Shown: positions 1-7,943, counted from the first letter of the stretch. The stretch is 8,745 bases of DNA from Rhodospirillaceae bacterium (GCA_002730675.1 PCAV01000049.1:19116-27860), one strand, 5' to 3'. Notes: generated by a model from the letters alone, not told the origin. A program made the numbers and translations.

Positions 1-705
1 CCGGCCATAATAGATAAAATAGCTAGTGGGAGTGCCGCAGAAGAAGCAGGGCTTTCGGTTGGTGATAGGATACTTCGGGTGGATAATACTGCGATAAATA
101 AATTCAATGACTTAAGGCGTATTGTCAGTCCCAACCCGAATAAAAATCTTCTGTTCTTGATTGAGCGTGATGGTAAAAAGATTGAAATCGATGTTGTTCC
201 ATCATTGACCGAGGTGCGTGATGCATCCGGTACTATGATTAAGGTAGGGCTACTCGGCGTGAGCAGTATGCAAACTAGTACAAAGCTATATGATCCAATT
301 AGTGCTTTTAAAGAAGCGGTGACCGAGAGTTGGTCCATATCAACTCAAACCTTGCATTATCTCGGACAAATCGTAATTGGATCAAGAGGAACGGAGGAGT
401 TGGGAGGCCCCATAAGAATAGCTAAAATATCTGGGGCTGTAGCGGAAATTGGTATTAGTAGTCTAATATATTTTATGGCGGTATTATCAATTAATTTGGG
501 TTTGATAAATTTGTTTCCCATTCCTGTTTTAGATGGTGGTCATTTGGTCTTATATTTGATGGAGTTCATTCGCGGTCGGCCCCTCGGGCAGAAAGCGCAA
601 GAAGCAGTATCGTTTACCGGGTTGGGAATAGTAATTGCATTAATGATCTTTGTTACCTTAAACGATATATGGCCTGGATTTTGGTCTAATATTGGATTGA
701 GTTGA
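1..705 (+). CDS. rseP: RseP-type site-2 intramembrane zinc protease, C-terminal part (5' end outside window)
   Basis: The reading frame is open from the first base and gives 234 residues. This is an M50-family inner-membrane protease that, in the family, cleaves anti-sigma factors such as RseA, and remnant signal peptides, within the membrane. Residues 1 to about 60 form a PDZ domain (GSAAEEAGL followed by VGDRIL). Residues 135-146 carry the GGPIRIAKISG segment typical of RseP. A hydrophobic helix at about 150-172 leads into LFPIPVLDGGH, where Asp178 is the expected third zinc ligand. A last membrane helix lies at about 204-220. The HExxH zinc motif and the first PDZ domain must lie upstream of the window. 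An in-frame GTG at 79 sits inside the PDZ domain and is not a credible start. The stop is 4 nt before bamA, so the two are probably cotranscribed. The family assignment is secure; the substrate in this organism is not shown. Confidence 0.96.
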   Translation, partial: PAIIDKIASGSAAEEAGLSVGDRILRVDNTAINKFNDLRRIVSPNPNKNLLFLIERDGKKIEIDVVPSLTEVRDASGTMIKVGLLGVSSMQTSTKLYDPISAFKEAVTESWSISTQTLHYLGQIVIGSRGTEELGGPIRIAKISGAVAEIGISSLIYFMAVLSINLGLINLFPIPVLDGGHLVLYLMEFIRGRPLGQKAQEAVSFTGLGIVIALMIFVTLNDIWPGFWSNIGLS

Positions 706-709
706 AAGT

Positions 710-3001
710 ATGAAATTTGTAATTAGAACCATCTGTTTTGCATTTTTCTTATTATTCATAAGTTTTTTCGAAGGCGTTTGTGAAAAATTTGGAAGCGCAC
801 ATGCCTCGCAGACAAATATTCTTGAGATTGTGGTCCAAGGTTCAAAAAGAATTGATCCTGAAACCATCATAGCTTTTGGGAAGATTGAAGTAGGTGAACA
901 ATTCAACGAAGTGAAATTAAATGAAACTATCAAAAATTTGTTCAATACAGGGCTGTTTGCCGATGTTCAACTATCTCTGCAAGATGGACTGCTTACAATT
1001 AGTGTTGAAGAAAACCCTCTTATAAATAGGGTGATTTTTGAAGGCAATGACCGTATTGATGCTGAAGACTTGGAAAGAGAATTACAACTTAAACCAAGAC
1101 GGGTCCTTACAAGAACAAAGGTACAGCAAGATACTCAAAGACTTATAGATATTTACCGTTTAACCGGAAGATTCGGCGTAAAAGTTCAGCCACAGTTGGT
1201 CATGCTTGAACAAAATCGGGTGGATTTAATTTTTGAGATTGAAGAAGGGGCACTCAGTAAAATAAGTAAAATTTCATTTATCGGAAATGATAAGTTTTCG
1301 GATTCTAAGTTGCGGGACGTTATCCAATCAAAAGAAGATGCTTTCTACAGATTTCTGACGTCTGATGACACCTATGATCCAGACAGATTGAAATTTGATG
1401 GAGAATTACTCCGCCGTTTTTATTTAAATAACGGTTTCATAGATTTTCAGGTTATTTCTACAGTCGCTGAATTCTCTACTGGGGATGCAAGTTTTGCTGT
1501 TACTTTCACTTTACGTGAAGGTAAACGCTATAAGCTGGGTAAAATTACGCTGGAGAGTGCAGTAGAAGATGTTAATATTGAAAACTTGCGCCACCTCTAC
1601 AAAGGATTAGAGGGAGGTTGGTATAATGCGAGGTTGGTTAATAACGCGGTCGCTCGTTTGGTTGGTCAACTTGGGGTAGATGGTTTTGCCTTTGTAGATA
1701 TAAAACGAGAGATAAAGCGAAAAGGAAATAATAATGCTGTTGTTCTGGCGTTATATATAGCGAAGACACCTCGCGTTCATGTTGAACGCATAAATATTGA
1801 GGGTAACTCCCGAACACTGGATTCAGTAATTCGCCGAGAATTCGATTTGTTGGAAGGCGATGCGTTCAATGTTTCCAAGTTGAGAAGAGCTCGACGAAGT
1901 ATAAGGAATCTAGGCTTTTTCTCGAAGGCTAAAGTTGATAGTTTACCCGGCAGTGCTACAGATAAAACAATCATAAGGGTATCGGTGGAAGAGAAGTCGA
2001 CAGGAGAGATATCCCTTGGGGCAGGGTTCTCATCCCAAGATGGGCCACTTGCGAATATAGGCATTAGAGAGAGAAATCTTCTAGGCAAGGGACAAGATCT
2101 CAACTTCAATTTCAAAGGGTCAGCTGCTCGCCAAGAGTTTAAGATTGGTTTTACTGAGCCATACTTTCTAGACAGGGATGTGTCTGCCGGGTTCGACCTC
2201 GTTCAATCTACCACGGATCGCCAGACAGAAAGTTCTTTTGACGAGCGCAAATCTGGTGGTGGTTTGCGCCTTGGGTATTCATTAGGTCCAGATTTACGCC
2301 AAAGATTGAAATATTCATTTGAAAGAACGCAAATAAGAAACGTGGATGATCAGGCCTCAATTTTCATTAAAGAGCAAGAGGGAAGTAATACAGTCTCACA
2401 AGTGAGTCACACAACTTCGTTTGACAAACTGGATAATAGGCGGGAGCCTTCGAAGGGTTATGCTGTCAGTCTCACAAATGATTTAGCAGGGCTCGGCGGT
2501 GATGCTCGGCATTTACGCTCTAAGCTTAAAGCAGGATACTTTGTTACGATATTGGAAGACCAAGTCTTATCATTTCGGCTCGAAACGGGGTTCATCAAGG
2601 GTATCGGCGAAGATGTTGAGATAGGAGAACGTTTCTTTTTAGGTGGAAGAAAAATCAGAGGTTTTGCTCCCTCGGGAATTGGTCCAAGAGATTTAAAAAC
2701 AAAAGATGTTCTTGGAGGTAACCAGTATTACACTGGGTCTGTAGAACTACGATTTCCCATAGGGCTGCCAAATGAGCTTGGACTTAAAGCATCAATATTC
2801 AGCGATGTAGGAAGTTTATCGGGTCTCGACCAAAATTCTTCTCAGATTGACGATGGTTCCGGGTTGCGGGCCTCCGTTGGTTTGGGGCTTTCTTGGGCAA
2901 CGGGAATAGGCCTTATGCGATTGGATTTTGCTAGCGCAATGTTAAAAGAAGAGTTAGATGAAACAGAATTTATCAGCTTTAGTTTTGGAACAGGGTTTTA
3001 A
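710..3001 (+). CDS. bamA: BamA, outer-membrane protein assembly factor (Omp85)
   Basis: BamA is the central subunit of the BAM complex and inserts beta-barrel proteins into the outer membrane. The 763-residue product begins with a hydrophobic signal peptide, probably cleaved after Ala32 (AHA before Ser). Five POTRA domains follow at about 36-103, 104-180, 181-272, 273-353 and 354-430, several with the GN-x-R/K-turn pattern (EGNDRI, IGNDKF, EGNSRT). The membrane barrel starts near 432 (GEISLGAGFSS). The conserved loop-6 motif is IRGF at 649-652, preceded by FLGGRK, and the chain ends in a C-terminal Phe within an aromatic-alternating strand, the classical beta-signal. The length is normal for the family. 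The start at 710 lies 4 nt after rseP; only a weak AAAG precedes it, which suggests translational coupling. Standing between rseP and skp/lpx is the usual alphaproteobacterial position. All family hallmarks are present. Confidence 0.98.
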   Translation: MKFVIRTICFAFFLLFISFFEGVCEKFGSAHASQTNILEIVVQGSKRIDPETIIAFGKIEVGEQFNEVKLNETIKNLFNTGLFADVQLSLQDGLLTISVEENPLINRVIFEGNDRIDAEDLERELQLKPRRVLTRTKVQQDTQRLIDIYRLTGRFGVKVQPQLVMLEQNRVDLIFEIEEGALSKISKISFIGNDKFSDSKLRDVIQSKEDAFYRFLTSDDTYDPDRLKFDGELLRRFYLNNGFIDFQVISTVAEFSTGDASFAVTFTLREGKRYKLGKITLESAVEDVNIENLRHLYKGLEGGWYNARLVNNAVARLVGQLGVDGFAFVDIKREIKRKGNNNAVVLALYIAKTPRVHVERINIEGNSRTLDSVIRREFDLLEGDAFNVSKLRRARRSIRNLGFFSKAKVDSLPGSATDKTIIRVSVEEKSTGEISLGAGFSSQDGPLANIGIRERNLLGKGQDLNFNFKGSAARQEFKIGFTEPYFLDRDVSAGFDLVQSTTDRQTESSFDERKSGGGLRLGYSLGPDLRQRLKYSFERTQIRNVDDQASIFIKEQEGSNTVSQVSHTTSFDKLDNRREPSKGYAVSLTNDLAGLGGDARHLRSKLKAGYFVTILEDQVLSFRLETGFIKGIGEDVEIGERFFLGGRKIRGFAPSGIGPRDLKTKDVLGGNQYYTGSVELRFPIGLPNELGLKASIFSDVGSLSGLDQNSSQIDDGSGLRASVGLGLSWATGIGLMRLDFASAMLKEELDETEFISFSFGTGF

Positions 3002-3011
3002 AATAAATATT

Positions 3012-3581
3012 ATGAAAGTTTCAATCCCCTTTATTTTGTTGGCGGTGCTGGTTTTGCAGACGTCATTTGTTCGTGCACAGGCCTCAAGCGAGTTAAAACC
3101 AGTTTCATTGGCTGTGGTCGACTTCCGGGGCGTTTTAGCAAAGTCAGAGGCTGCCCGCAATATTCGATCGGCCGTAGATGAAAAAAGACAAGAGCTTCGT
3201 AAATATTTTCTTGAGGTTGAGAATAATTTGCGCGACGAGCAGAAAAATTTGTCAAAAAAACGATCAATAGTGACAGCTGAAGCATTTGAAAAACGTGCGC
3301 GAAAGTTAAAAGAAAAAGCGCAGTCAGCGCAGAAGCTTGCGCAAACCAGTAATCAAAAACTAAAAAAATCATTTGATCAAGCTATGGATAAGGTCCAAAA
3401 GGAATTAGTGAGAATTGTTGCTGAAGTAGCAGAAGAGTCAGGTGTTGGTGTGGTTCTTTTTAGGAGTGCAATTGTAATAGCGGTAAAAAAGCTTGATATT
3501 TCAAAAGAAGTTCTGACGCGGCTAAACAAAAAATTGCCAGATGTAAAAGTTCGTTTTGAAACTGTCAAAGGATCGAAGTAA
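3012..3581 (+). CDS. skp: Skp/OmpH-family periplasmic chaperone
   Basis: Skp proteins form trimers in the periplasm that hold unfolded outer-membrane proteins on their way to BamA. I place the start at ATG 3012, giving 189 residues, because it puts a signal peptide exactly at the N-terminus: a short basic start, a hydrophobic run at about 5-18, and a likely AQA cleavage site after residue 24. An upstream in-frame ATG at 2958 would overlap the end of bamA and bury the signal peptide. The mature part opens with the OmpH-type strand VSLAVVDFRGVL, then a long Lys/Glu/Gln-rich helix pair at about 55-140 that should form the coiled-coil tentacles, and returns to a strand at about 145-158 (GVGVVLFRSAIVIAV). 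The gene is 10 nt after bamA with no clear Shine-Dalgarno sequence, and its stop is 4 nt before lpxD. Sequence identity in this family is always low, so the call rests on architecture and context. Confidence 0.9.
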   Translation: MKVSIPFILLAVLVLQTSFVRAQASSELKPVSLAVVDFRGVLAKSEAARNIRSAVDEKRQELRKYFLEVENNLRDEQKNLSKKRSIVTAEAFEKRARKLKEKAQSAQKLAQTSNQKLKKSFDQAMDKVQKELVRIVAEVAEESGVGVVLFRSAIVIAVKKLDISKEVLTRLNKKLPDVKVRFETVKGSK

Positions 3582-3585
3582 ACGC

Positions 3586-4614
3586 ATGGCTGATCCACGG
3601 TTTTTTAAGAAAAGAAAACCACTTAGCGTAGGCGAGATTATCATGCTCACCGGCGCGACACTTAAGGACGCTTCAATGGAGTCCATTATGATAAGTGACG
3701 TTGCCTCAATAAGCACCGCTCAGGAAGGTGAAATATCGTTTGTGGAAAACAGAAGGTATGCGAGCCAACTTACTTCTTCAAAAGCGTCTGCATGTTTTTT
3801 AACGGAAGATCTTTTGAATAGAGTGCCTCAACATATGATCCCCTTGCTCACAAGTTCTCCGCGACGAGCCTTTGCAAAATTGTCGCAAAGATTTTATGAA
3901 AAGGAAGGTCAAACTCCAAAAATTAGTAATAAAAGTGTCGTTTCAAAAACTTGTATCATTGGTGAGGGTTGCCAAATAGACCCCGGTGTAATAGTTGGCG
4001 AGTTTTGCGAAATAGGAACAGATTGTTGGATTGGAAGCAATTCAGTTATAGGCGACGGTGTGAAAATTGGTGATCGAACGCGAATAGGAACTAATGTTTC
4101 CATATCGCATTCTGAAGTTGGTGCTGATTGCTTTATTTACCCGGGCGTTAGAATAGGACAGCCTGGGTTCGGTTTTGAGGTTGATGCGGCCGGGCCAATT
4201 GAGATGCCACAATTAGGGCGCGTAATTATTGGTAATAATGTTGAAATTGGAGCGAACAGTACGATTGATAGGGGAGCGGGTCCTGACACAGAAATAGGTG
4301 ACTTCACCCGTATAGATAATCTGGTGCAAATAGGGCATAATGTGAAAGTTGGAAAAGATTGTGTTATCGTCGCTCAGGTGGGGATATCGGGTAGCACACA
4401 AATTGGTGATCAGTCTGTTATTGGAGGGCAGACGGGTTTGGCTGGGCACTTAAAAATAGGAAAACAGGTAAAAATAGCTGCCCAGTCCGGTGTAACTAGA
4501 AACTTAAAGGACGGATCTATAGTTGGCGGTGCTCCTGCTGTTCCAATAGAAGATTTCCGACGGCAGGTTGCAAATATTAAGTCCTTAGGGCGCAGGGATC
4601 TTCGGAGAACATAG
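3586..4614 (+). CDS. lpxD: LpxD, UDP-3-O-(3-hydroxyacyl)glucosamine N-acyltransferase
   Basis: LpxD transfers a 3-hydroxyacyl chain from ACP to the 2-amino group of UDP-3-O-acyl-glucosamine, the third step of lipid A synthesis, in the cytosol. The chosen ATG at 3586 gives 342 residues, close to the family norm; a TTG at 3556 would add ten residues overlapping skp and is less likely. Residues 1 to about 115 are the uridine-binding domain with ISFVENRRYASQL, in which Phe52 and Tyr58 match the uracil-stacking pair of E. coli LpxD. From about 117 to 310 the protein consists of hexapeptide repeats (I/V-G-x-x-x-x) forming a left-handed beta-helix. The catalytic histidine is His251 in DNLVQIGHNV, equivalent to E. 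coli His239. A helical tail follows (EDFRRQVANIKSL), as expected for ACP contact. It lies 4 nt after skp and 12 nt before fabZ. Confidence 0.97.
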   Translation: MADPRFFKKRKPLSVGEIIMLTGATLKDASMESIMISDVASISTAQEGEISFVENRRYASQLTSSKASACFLTEDLLNRVPQHMIPLLTSSPRRAFAKLSQRFYEKEGQTPKISNKSVVSKTCIIGEGCQIDPGVIVGEFCEIGTDCWIGSNSVIGDGVKIGDRTRIGTNVSISHSEVGADCFIYPGVRIGQPGFGFEVDAAGPIEMPQLGRVIIGNNVEIGANSTIDRGAGPDTEIGDFTRIDNLVQIGHNVKVGKDCVIVAQVGISGSTQIGDQSVIGGQTGLAGHLKIGKQVKIAAQSGVTRNLKDGSIVGGAPAVPIEDFRRQVANIKSLGRRDLRRT

Positions 4615-4618
4615 GAAA
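4613..4618 (+). promoter_or_regulatory. Ribosome binding site of fabZ
   Basis: An AGGAAA stretch overlaps the lpxD stop codon and lies 8 nt before the fabZ ATG (AGGA core about 10 nt before it). It is one of the clearer Shine-Dalgarno sequences in the cluster and supports the ATG at 4627 as the fabZ start. Confidence 0.6.
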
Positions 4619-4626
4619 TTTCGAAA

Positions 4627-5097
4627 ATGACCCAAATCAAAGCTACTACGGAAAACACATTTCCAATCGATGTTCAGCGTATTAAAGAGTTAATCCCACA
4701 TAGATATCCCTTTTTACTTGTAGACCTTATTAAATCTTTGGTTCCAAATGAATCTGCAGTTGGCGTGAAAAATGTCTCCATAAATGAGTCTTTTTTTCAA
4801 GGACATTTCCCTGAGCGTCCTGTTATGCCAGGTGTTTTAATCGTTGAAGCAATGGCACAGACGGCGGGTTGTTTGGTGGTTGAAAGCCTTGGCAAACAAT
4901 CAGAAGGTAAATTAGTGTATTTTATGAGTATTGAGAATGCACGTTTTAGAAAGCCTGTGGTGCCCGGTGATCAACTAATTATTAATGTTGAGAAAACGAG
5001 AGAAAGGGGCAATGTGTTCAAGTTTGACGGCAAGGTATACGTCGAAGAGGTTGTTGTTGCAGAAGCAAGTTTTTCAGCGATGATAGTAGATAAATGA
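4627..5097 (+). CDS. fabZ: FabZ, 3-hydroxyacyl-[acyl-carrier-protein] dehydratase
   Basis: FabZ dehydrates 3-hydroxyacyl-ACP to trans-2-enoyl-ACP in the fatty acid elongation cycle. It sits at the branch point where LpxA and LpxD take the same 3-hydroxyacyl-ACP for lipid A. The 156-residue protein is a single hot-dog fold. It shows the N-terminal signature IPHRYPFLLVD (23-33), the active-site segment FQGHFPERPVMPGV with catalytic His60, and Glu74 in VEAMAQTAG. The family motif ENARFRKPVVPGDQL lies at 103-117. Length and both catalytic residues are normal. An AGGAAA Shine-Dalgarno precedes the start. Its stop overlaps the lpxA start in an ATGA, which ties the production of the two competing enzymes together. 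FabA is excluded because the HFPERPVMPG context and short length are those of FabZ. Confidence 0.98.
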   Translation: MTQIKATTENTFPIDVQRIKELIPHRYPFLLVDLIKSLVPNESAVGVKNVSINESFFQGHFPERPVMPGVLIVEAMAQTAGCLVVESLGKQSEGKLVYFMSIENARFRKPVVPGDQLIINVEKTRERGNVFKFDGKVYVEEVVVAEASFSAMIVDK

Positions 5098-5909
5098 TGT
5101 CCGAACCAAAAACCTCTCCTAGTAGAATACATCCCTCCGCAGTAGTCGAAGACGGAGCAAGCATCGCACCCGACGTTACAATTGGTCCTTTTTCGGTAGT
5201 TGGCAAAAACGTCTCAATAGAGAGTGGATCAGTATTACACTCCCATGTTGTCGTTGATGGACACACTTCAATTGGTGAGAAAACAGAGGTGTTTCCATTT
5301 GCCTCCTTGGGATCTAGGCCGCAAGATTTAAAATATTCCGGCGAGGCTTCTAAACTAATCATAGGTAGTGGAAATATAATAAGAGAACATGTAACGATGA
5401 ATCCTGGCACTACGGGAGGAGGAATGCTTACAAAAGTTGGCGATAACTGTTTGTTTATGGTGGGGGCACATGTCGCTCACGATTGCCAGGTTGGTGATAA
5501 TGTCATACTTGCAAATAACGCTACATTAGCAGGTCATGTAGTAGTTGGTTCTTTTGCAATTTTGGGCGGCCTCTCCGCCATTCATCAATTTGTAAGAATT
5601 GGTGATCATGCGATAGTTGGAGGTATGTCGGGTGTTGAGCATGATGTTATACCTTTTGGTTCGGTTAAAGGAGAAAGAGCGCGTCTTACCGGTTTAAATA
5701 TAATAGGGATGCGTAGAAGAGGGTTCTCGAGGCAAGAGTTGGATGATCTTAGGACAGGTTATAAAAAGTTGTTCTCCGGAACAGATAACTTTCAAGATCG
5801 GGTTGCTGGCCTTTCATCTGATAAAACTCAAACGCAAGCTTTGAAAGAAGTAATAGATTTTATTCAGCAGGACTCAAGTAGAGCCATCTGTCAGCCGAAG
5901 GATGATTGA
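5094..5909 (+). CDS. lpxA: LpxA, acyl-ACP:UDP-N-acetylglucosamine O-acyltransferase
   Basis: LpxA catalyses the first step of lipid A synthesis, moving a 3-hydroxyacyl chain from ACP to the 3-OH of UDP-GlcNAc. The 271-residue product has an N-terminal left-handed beta-helix of hexapeptide repeats (about 10-190) and a C-terminal helical domain (about 195-260, including LNIIGMRRRGFSRQEL). The catalytic histidine is His129 in GAHVAHDCQVGDN, equivalent to E. coli His125, and NPGTTGGG at 103-110 matches the substrate-contact region. At the chain-length ruler, Gly177 aligns with E. coli Gly173, which would allow a long chain; this is inference from a by-eye alignment. Two adjacent in-frame ATGs exist at 5094 and 5097. 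I use 5094, which overlaps the fabZ stop by 4 nt. The gene is followed at once by lpxI. Confidence 0.97.
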   Translation: MMSEPKTSPSRIHPSAVVEDGASIAPDVTIGPFSVVGKNVSIESGSVLHSHVVVDGHTSIGEKTEVFPFASLGSRPQDLKYSGEASKLIIGSGNIIREHVTMNPGTTGGGMLTKVGDNCLFMVGAHVAHDCQVGDNVILANNATLAGHVVVGSFAILGGLSAIHQFVRIGDHAIVGGMSGVEHDVIPFGSVKGERARLTGLNIIGMRRRGFSRQELDDLRTGYKKLFSGTDNFQDRVAGLSSDKTQTQALKEVIDFIQQDSSRAICQPKDD

Positions 5910-5916
5910 TAGTGCT

Positions 5917-6747
5917 ATGGAAACTAATTTATGCGTGATAGCTGGTGGAGGAATTCTACCGCGTAAAGTAGCTGATAACTTTGATCCTTCTGGAGACCGA
6001 ATTTTTTTTCTTGCTTTTCGAAACATTACTGATCCAGAGGTTGTTGCTGGGCGTCACCATGAGTGGCTTGAATTGGGAGAGATCCAAAAAGCTATAGATG
6101 CCATGCACCGAAACAACGTAGGTAAGGTGGTTATGGCAGGTCCGATCCAGCGGCCTGCACTATCCTCACTGGCCCTTGATACGAGGGCTCTCAAAATGTT
6201 GGCAAAAGGAGGGCTAAAGGTATTTGGTGATGATGGTCTATTGTCGCTTGTAGCCAAAGAAATTGAAAAAGAGCATATAAAAATTATTGGAATAGAGGAA
6301 ATACTTTCAGGGGTGCTAACGAAAGAGGGATTGTTGGCCGGGCCCGCACCTACTAAAATTTCATGGGACGATATTAAGAGAGGTTTGCATGTACTTAATA
6401 ACCTTGGGCCTTGTGATGTAGGTCAGAGCGTAGCTGTTCAGGAGGGATTAGTTCTTGCGGTCGAGGCAATAGAAGGAACCGATAAAATGATAGAGCGTGC
6501 CGGAGGCCTTAAAAGAAATGTAAGTGGACCAATATTGATAAAAATTAGTAAAGTTAATCAGGACAAAAGAGTAGATCTTCCAACAGCTGGTCCAGAAACA
6601 GTTAATAACGCTATCAGGGCGGGTTTCCAAGGGCTAGCACTTGAGGCAAATAACTCCTTATTATTAGACAAAGATCGCGTATTAAAAATTGCAGAAAAAA
6701 ATGCTTTTTTTGTTTTAGGGGTAGACCCGTCAAAAGTTCTGCAATGA
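5917..6747 (+). CDS. lpxI: LpxI, UDP-2,3-diacylglucosamine pyrophosphatase
   Basis: LpxI hydrolyses UDP-2,3-diacylglucosamine to lipid X (2,3-diacylglucosamine 1-phosphate) and UMP. It does the job of the unrelated LpxH of E. coli and was first characterised in Caulobacter. The 276-residue protein starts METNLCVIAGGGILP, whose IAGGG-x-LP loop matches the N-terminus of the Caulobacter enzyme. The middle contains AGPIQRP (74-80) and GDDGLLS (104-110). The C-terminal part has the conserved EGLVLAVEAIEGTD (176-189) and RVDLPTAGPETV (218-229), where Asp220 corresponds to the essential Asp225 of Caulobacter LpxI. The ending FVLGVDP is also typical. An in-frame ATG at 5902 would overlap lpxA by 8 nt and add five residues. 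I prefer 5917 from family alignment, though the GAAGG at 5897-5901 is rather far from it. The stop overlaps lpxB by 4 nt. Confidence 0.95.
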   Translation: METNLCVIAGGGILPRKVADNFDPSGDRIFFLAFRNITDPEVVAGRHHEWLELGEIQKAIDAMHRNNVGKVVMAGPIQRPALSSLALDTRALKMLAKGGLKVFGDDGLLSLVAKEIEKEHIKIIGIEEILSGVLTKEGLLAGPAPTKISWDDIKRGLHVLNNLGPCDVGQSVAVQEGLVLAVEAIEGTDKMIERAGGLKRNVSGPILIKISKVNQDKRVDLPTAGPETVNNAIRAGFQGLALEANNSLLLDKDRVLKIAEKNAFFVLGVDPSKVLQ

Positions 6748-7943
6748 TTGCAGAAACTACTGAAAAGCTTGCGCGTCCACTGATTTATGTTATAGCGGGA
6801 GAGGTCTCTGGGGACATAATCGGGGCAAGGTTGATCCGCGAAATAAAACGTTTGCAAAAAGATAAATTTAGTTTTACTGGGGTTGGTGGTGATCAAATGG
6901 CCAGCGAAGGGGTGCAAAGTTTATTTCCAATCTCAGAAATGGCAGTCATGGGAATATTTGAATTGGTCCCTCATGTGCCAAACCTAATGCGAAGAATTCA
7001 TGAAACGGTGCAAGATATAATAGCCAAAAAACCGGTTGCAGTTATATCGATTGATTCAAAAGCATTTACGATGCGCGTTGCTAAGCTTATTCAAAAAAAG
7101 CAAAAAGAGTGTGATAAAGAAATTAAATTAATCCATATGGTTGCGCCAACTGTTTGGGCTTGGCGGCCTGGTCGCGCGAAAAATATCTCGAAAATTCTTG
7201 ATCATCTCTTAACTTTGTTCCCATTCGAGCCCCCCTTTTTCACGCGGCATGGTTTACCAACCACATTTATTGGACATCCTCTTGCAGAGCAACCTGTAGG
7301 ATTTAGTTCCGTCTACCGAAATACCCATGATGTCGACGAAGCCACAGAAATAATTTCTTTGTTACCAGGTTCAAGACCAGGGGAAATTAAACGTTTGCTG
7401 CCAACCTTTAAGAAGACGCTTGACCTTTTGCTGAAAAAATATCCGAACATTCATATAGCTATGCCAACGGTTGTTAGCGTTGAAGGGATGCTACGTAGAG
7501 AGACTTTAGGGTGGGAAACACCCGTTTCAATTATAACGGATCCTGAGATGAAACTTAATGCATTCGCTGCTAGTAGTGTTGCACTTGCTGCCTCAGGTAC
7601 TGTTACATTGGAACTAGCACTGGCACAGGTTCCCAGCGTGATAGCGTATAAAGTTAATCCCTTATCTGCTATCATGGGTTATTTCCTCGTAAATCGAGAT
7701 GCTGTGGTGCTTCCGAATAAATTGATGGGAAAAGAAATATTTCCGCTTTATTTACAATGGAAATGCACTCCATATAATTTATATAAGGCGATCACTCAAA
7801 AAATTGAAAATCCAACAGATCAACTTATCGAAGCCAGTGATGCTATAAGAAATATGTTACGTCCAAACGGACAAGCATCGCAAAACTTAGCGGCACAGAT
7901 CATCATAAATTTGGTAGAGAGTGGCAAGACGTTATCACGGTGA
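6744..7943 (+). CDS. lpxB: LpxB, lipid A disaccharide synthase
   Basis: LpxB is a GT19-family glycosyltransferase at the inner face of the inner membrane. It joins UDP-2,3-diacylglucosamine to lipid X, the product of the preceding gene, to form the beta-1,6 disaccharide. The 399-residue protein shows AGEVSGD (18-24), MAVMGIFELVPHVP (66-79), APTVWAWRPGRAKNI (134-148), FIGHPLAE (175-182), LLPGSRPGEIKRLLP (206-220), ASGTVTLELAL (283-293) and LPNKLMGKEIFP (323-334). Asp104 matches E. coli Asp98, a residue known to matter for activity. The motif around it is odd, however: IDSKAFT replaces the usual ID-(A/S)-PDF, and GVGGD replaces GVGGP near residue 50. All other blocks are intact and there is no frameshift, so I expect a working enzyme. 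The start overlaps the lpxI stop in an ATGA, indicating coupling. It is the last lipid A gene here. Confidence 0.97.
   Translation: MIAETTEKLARPLIYVIAGEVSGDIIGARLIREIKRLQKDKFSFTGVGGDQMASEGVQSLFPISEMAVMGIFELVPHVPNLMRRIHETVQDIIAKKPVAVISIDSKAFTMRVAKLIQKKQKECDKEIKLIHMVAPTVWAWRPGRAKNISKILDHLLTLFPFEPPFFTRHGLPTTFIGHPLAEQPVGFSSVYRNTHDVDEATEIISLLPGSRPGEIKRLLPTFKKTLDLLLKKYPNIHIAMPTVVSVEGMLRRETLGWETPVSIITDPEMKLNAFAASSVALAASGTVTLELALAQVPSVIAYKVNPLSAIMGYFLVNRDAVVLPNKLMGKEIFPLYLQWKCTPYNLYKAITQKIENPTDQLIEASDAIRNMLRPNGQASQNLAAQIIINLVESGKTLSR

Noticed and set aside
770..785. Possible lipobox at Cys24 of the BamA signal region
   Set aside because: The residues before Cys24 (FEGV) do not fit a lipobox, and an ordinary AHA cleavage site follows at residue 32.
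1777..2115. Minus-strand open frame of 112 codons inside bamA
   Set aside because: It lies wholly within a well-supported BamA coding region, its translation has no recognisable domain, and it has no gene-like context. It is a shadow of the plus-strand gene.
3031..3372. Minus-strand open frame of 113 codons opposite skp
   Set aside because: It covers the Skp coding sequence, whose signal peptide and coiled-coil pattern account for the DNA; the opposite translation resembles no family I know.
3961..4500. Repeated GG-T/A-rich short units that look like tandem DNA repeats in lpxD (and again in lpxA)
   Set aside because: They are degenerate 18-nt units that encode the hexapeptide repeats of the left-handed beta-helix, not a DNA repeat element.
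5018..5410. Minus-strand open frame of 130 codons across the fabZ-lpxA junction
   Set aside because: Both plus-strand genes here have intact catalytic motifs and a coupled overlap; the antisense frame is chance openness.
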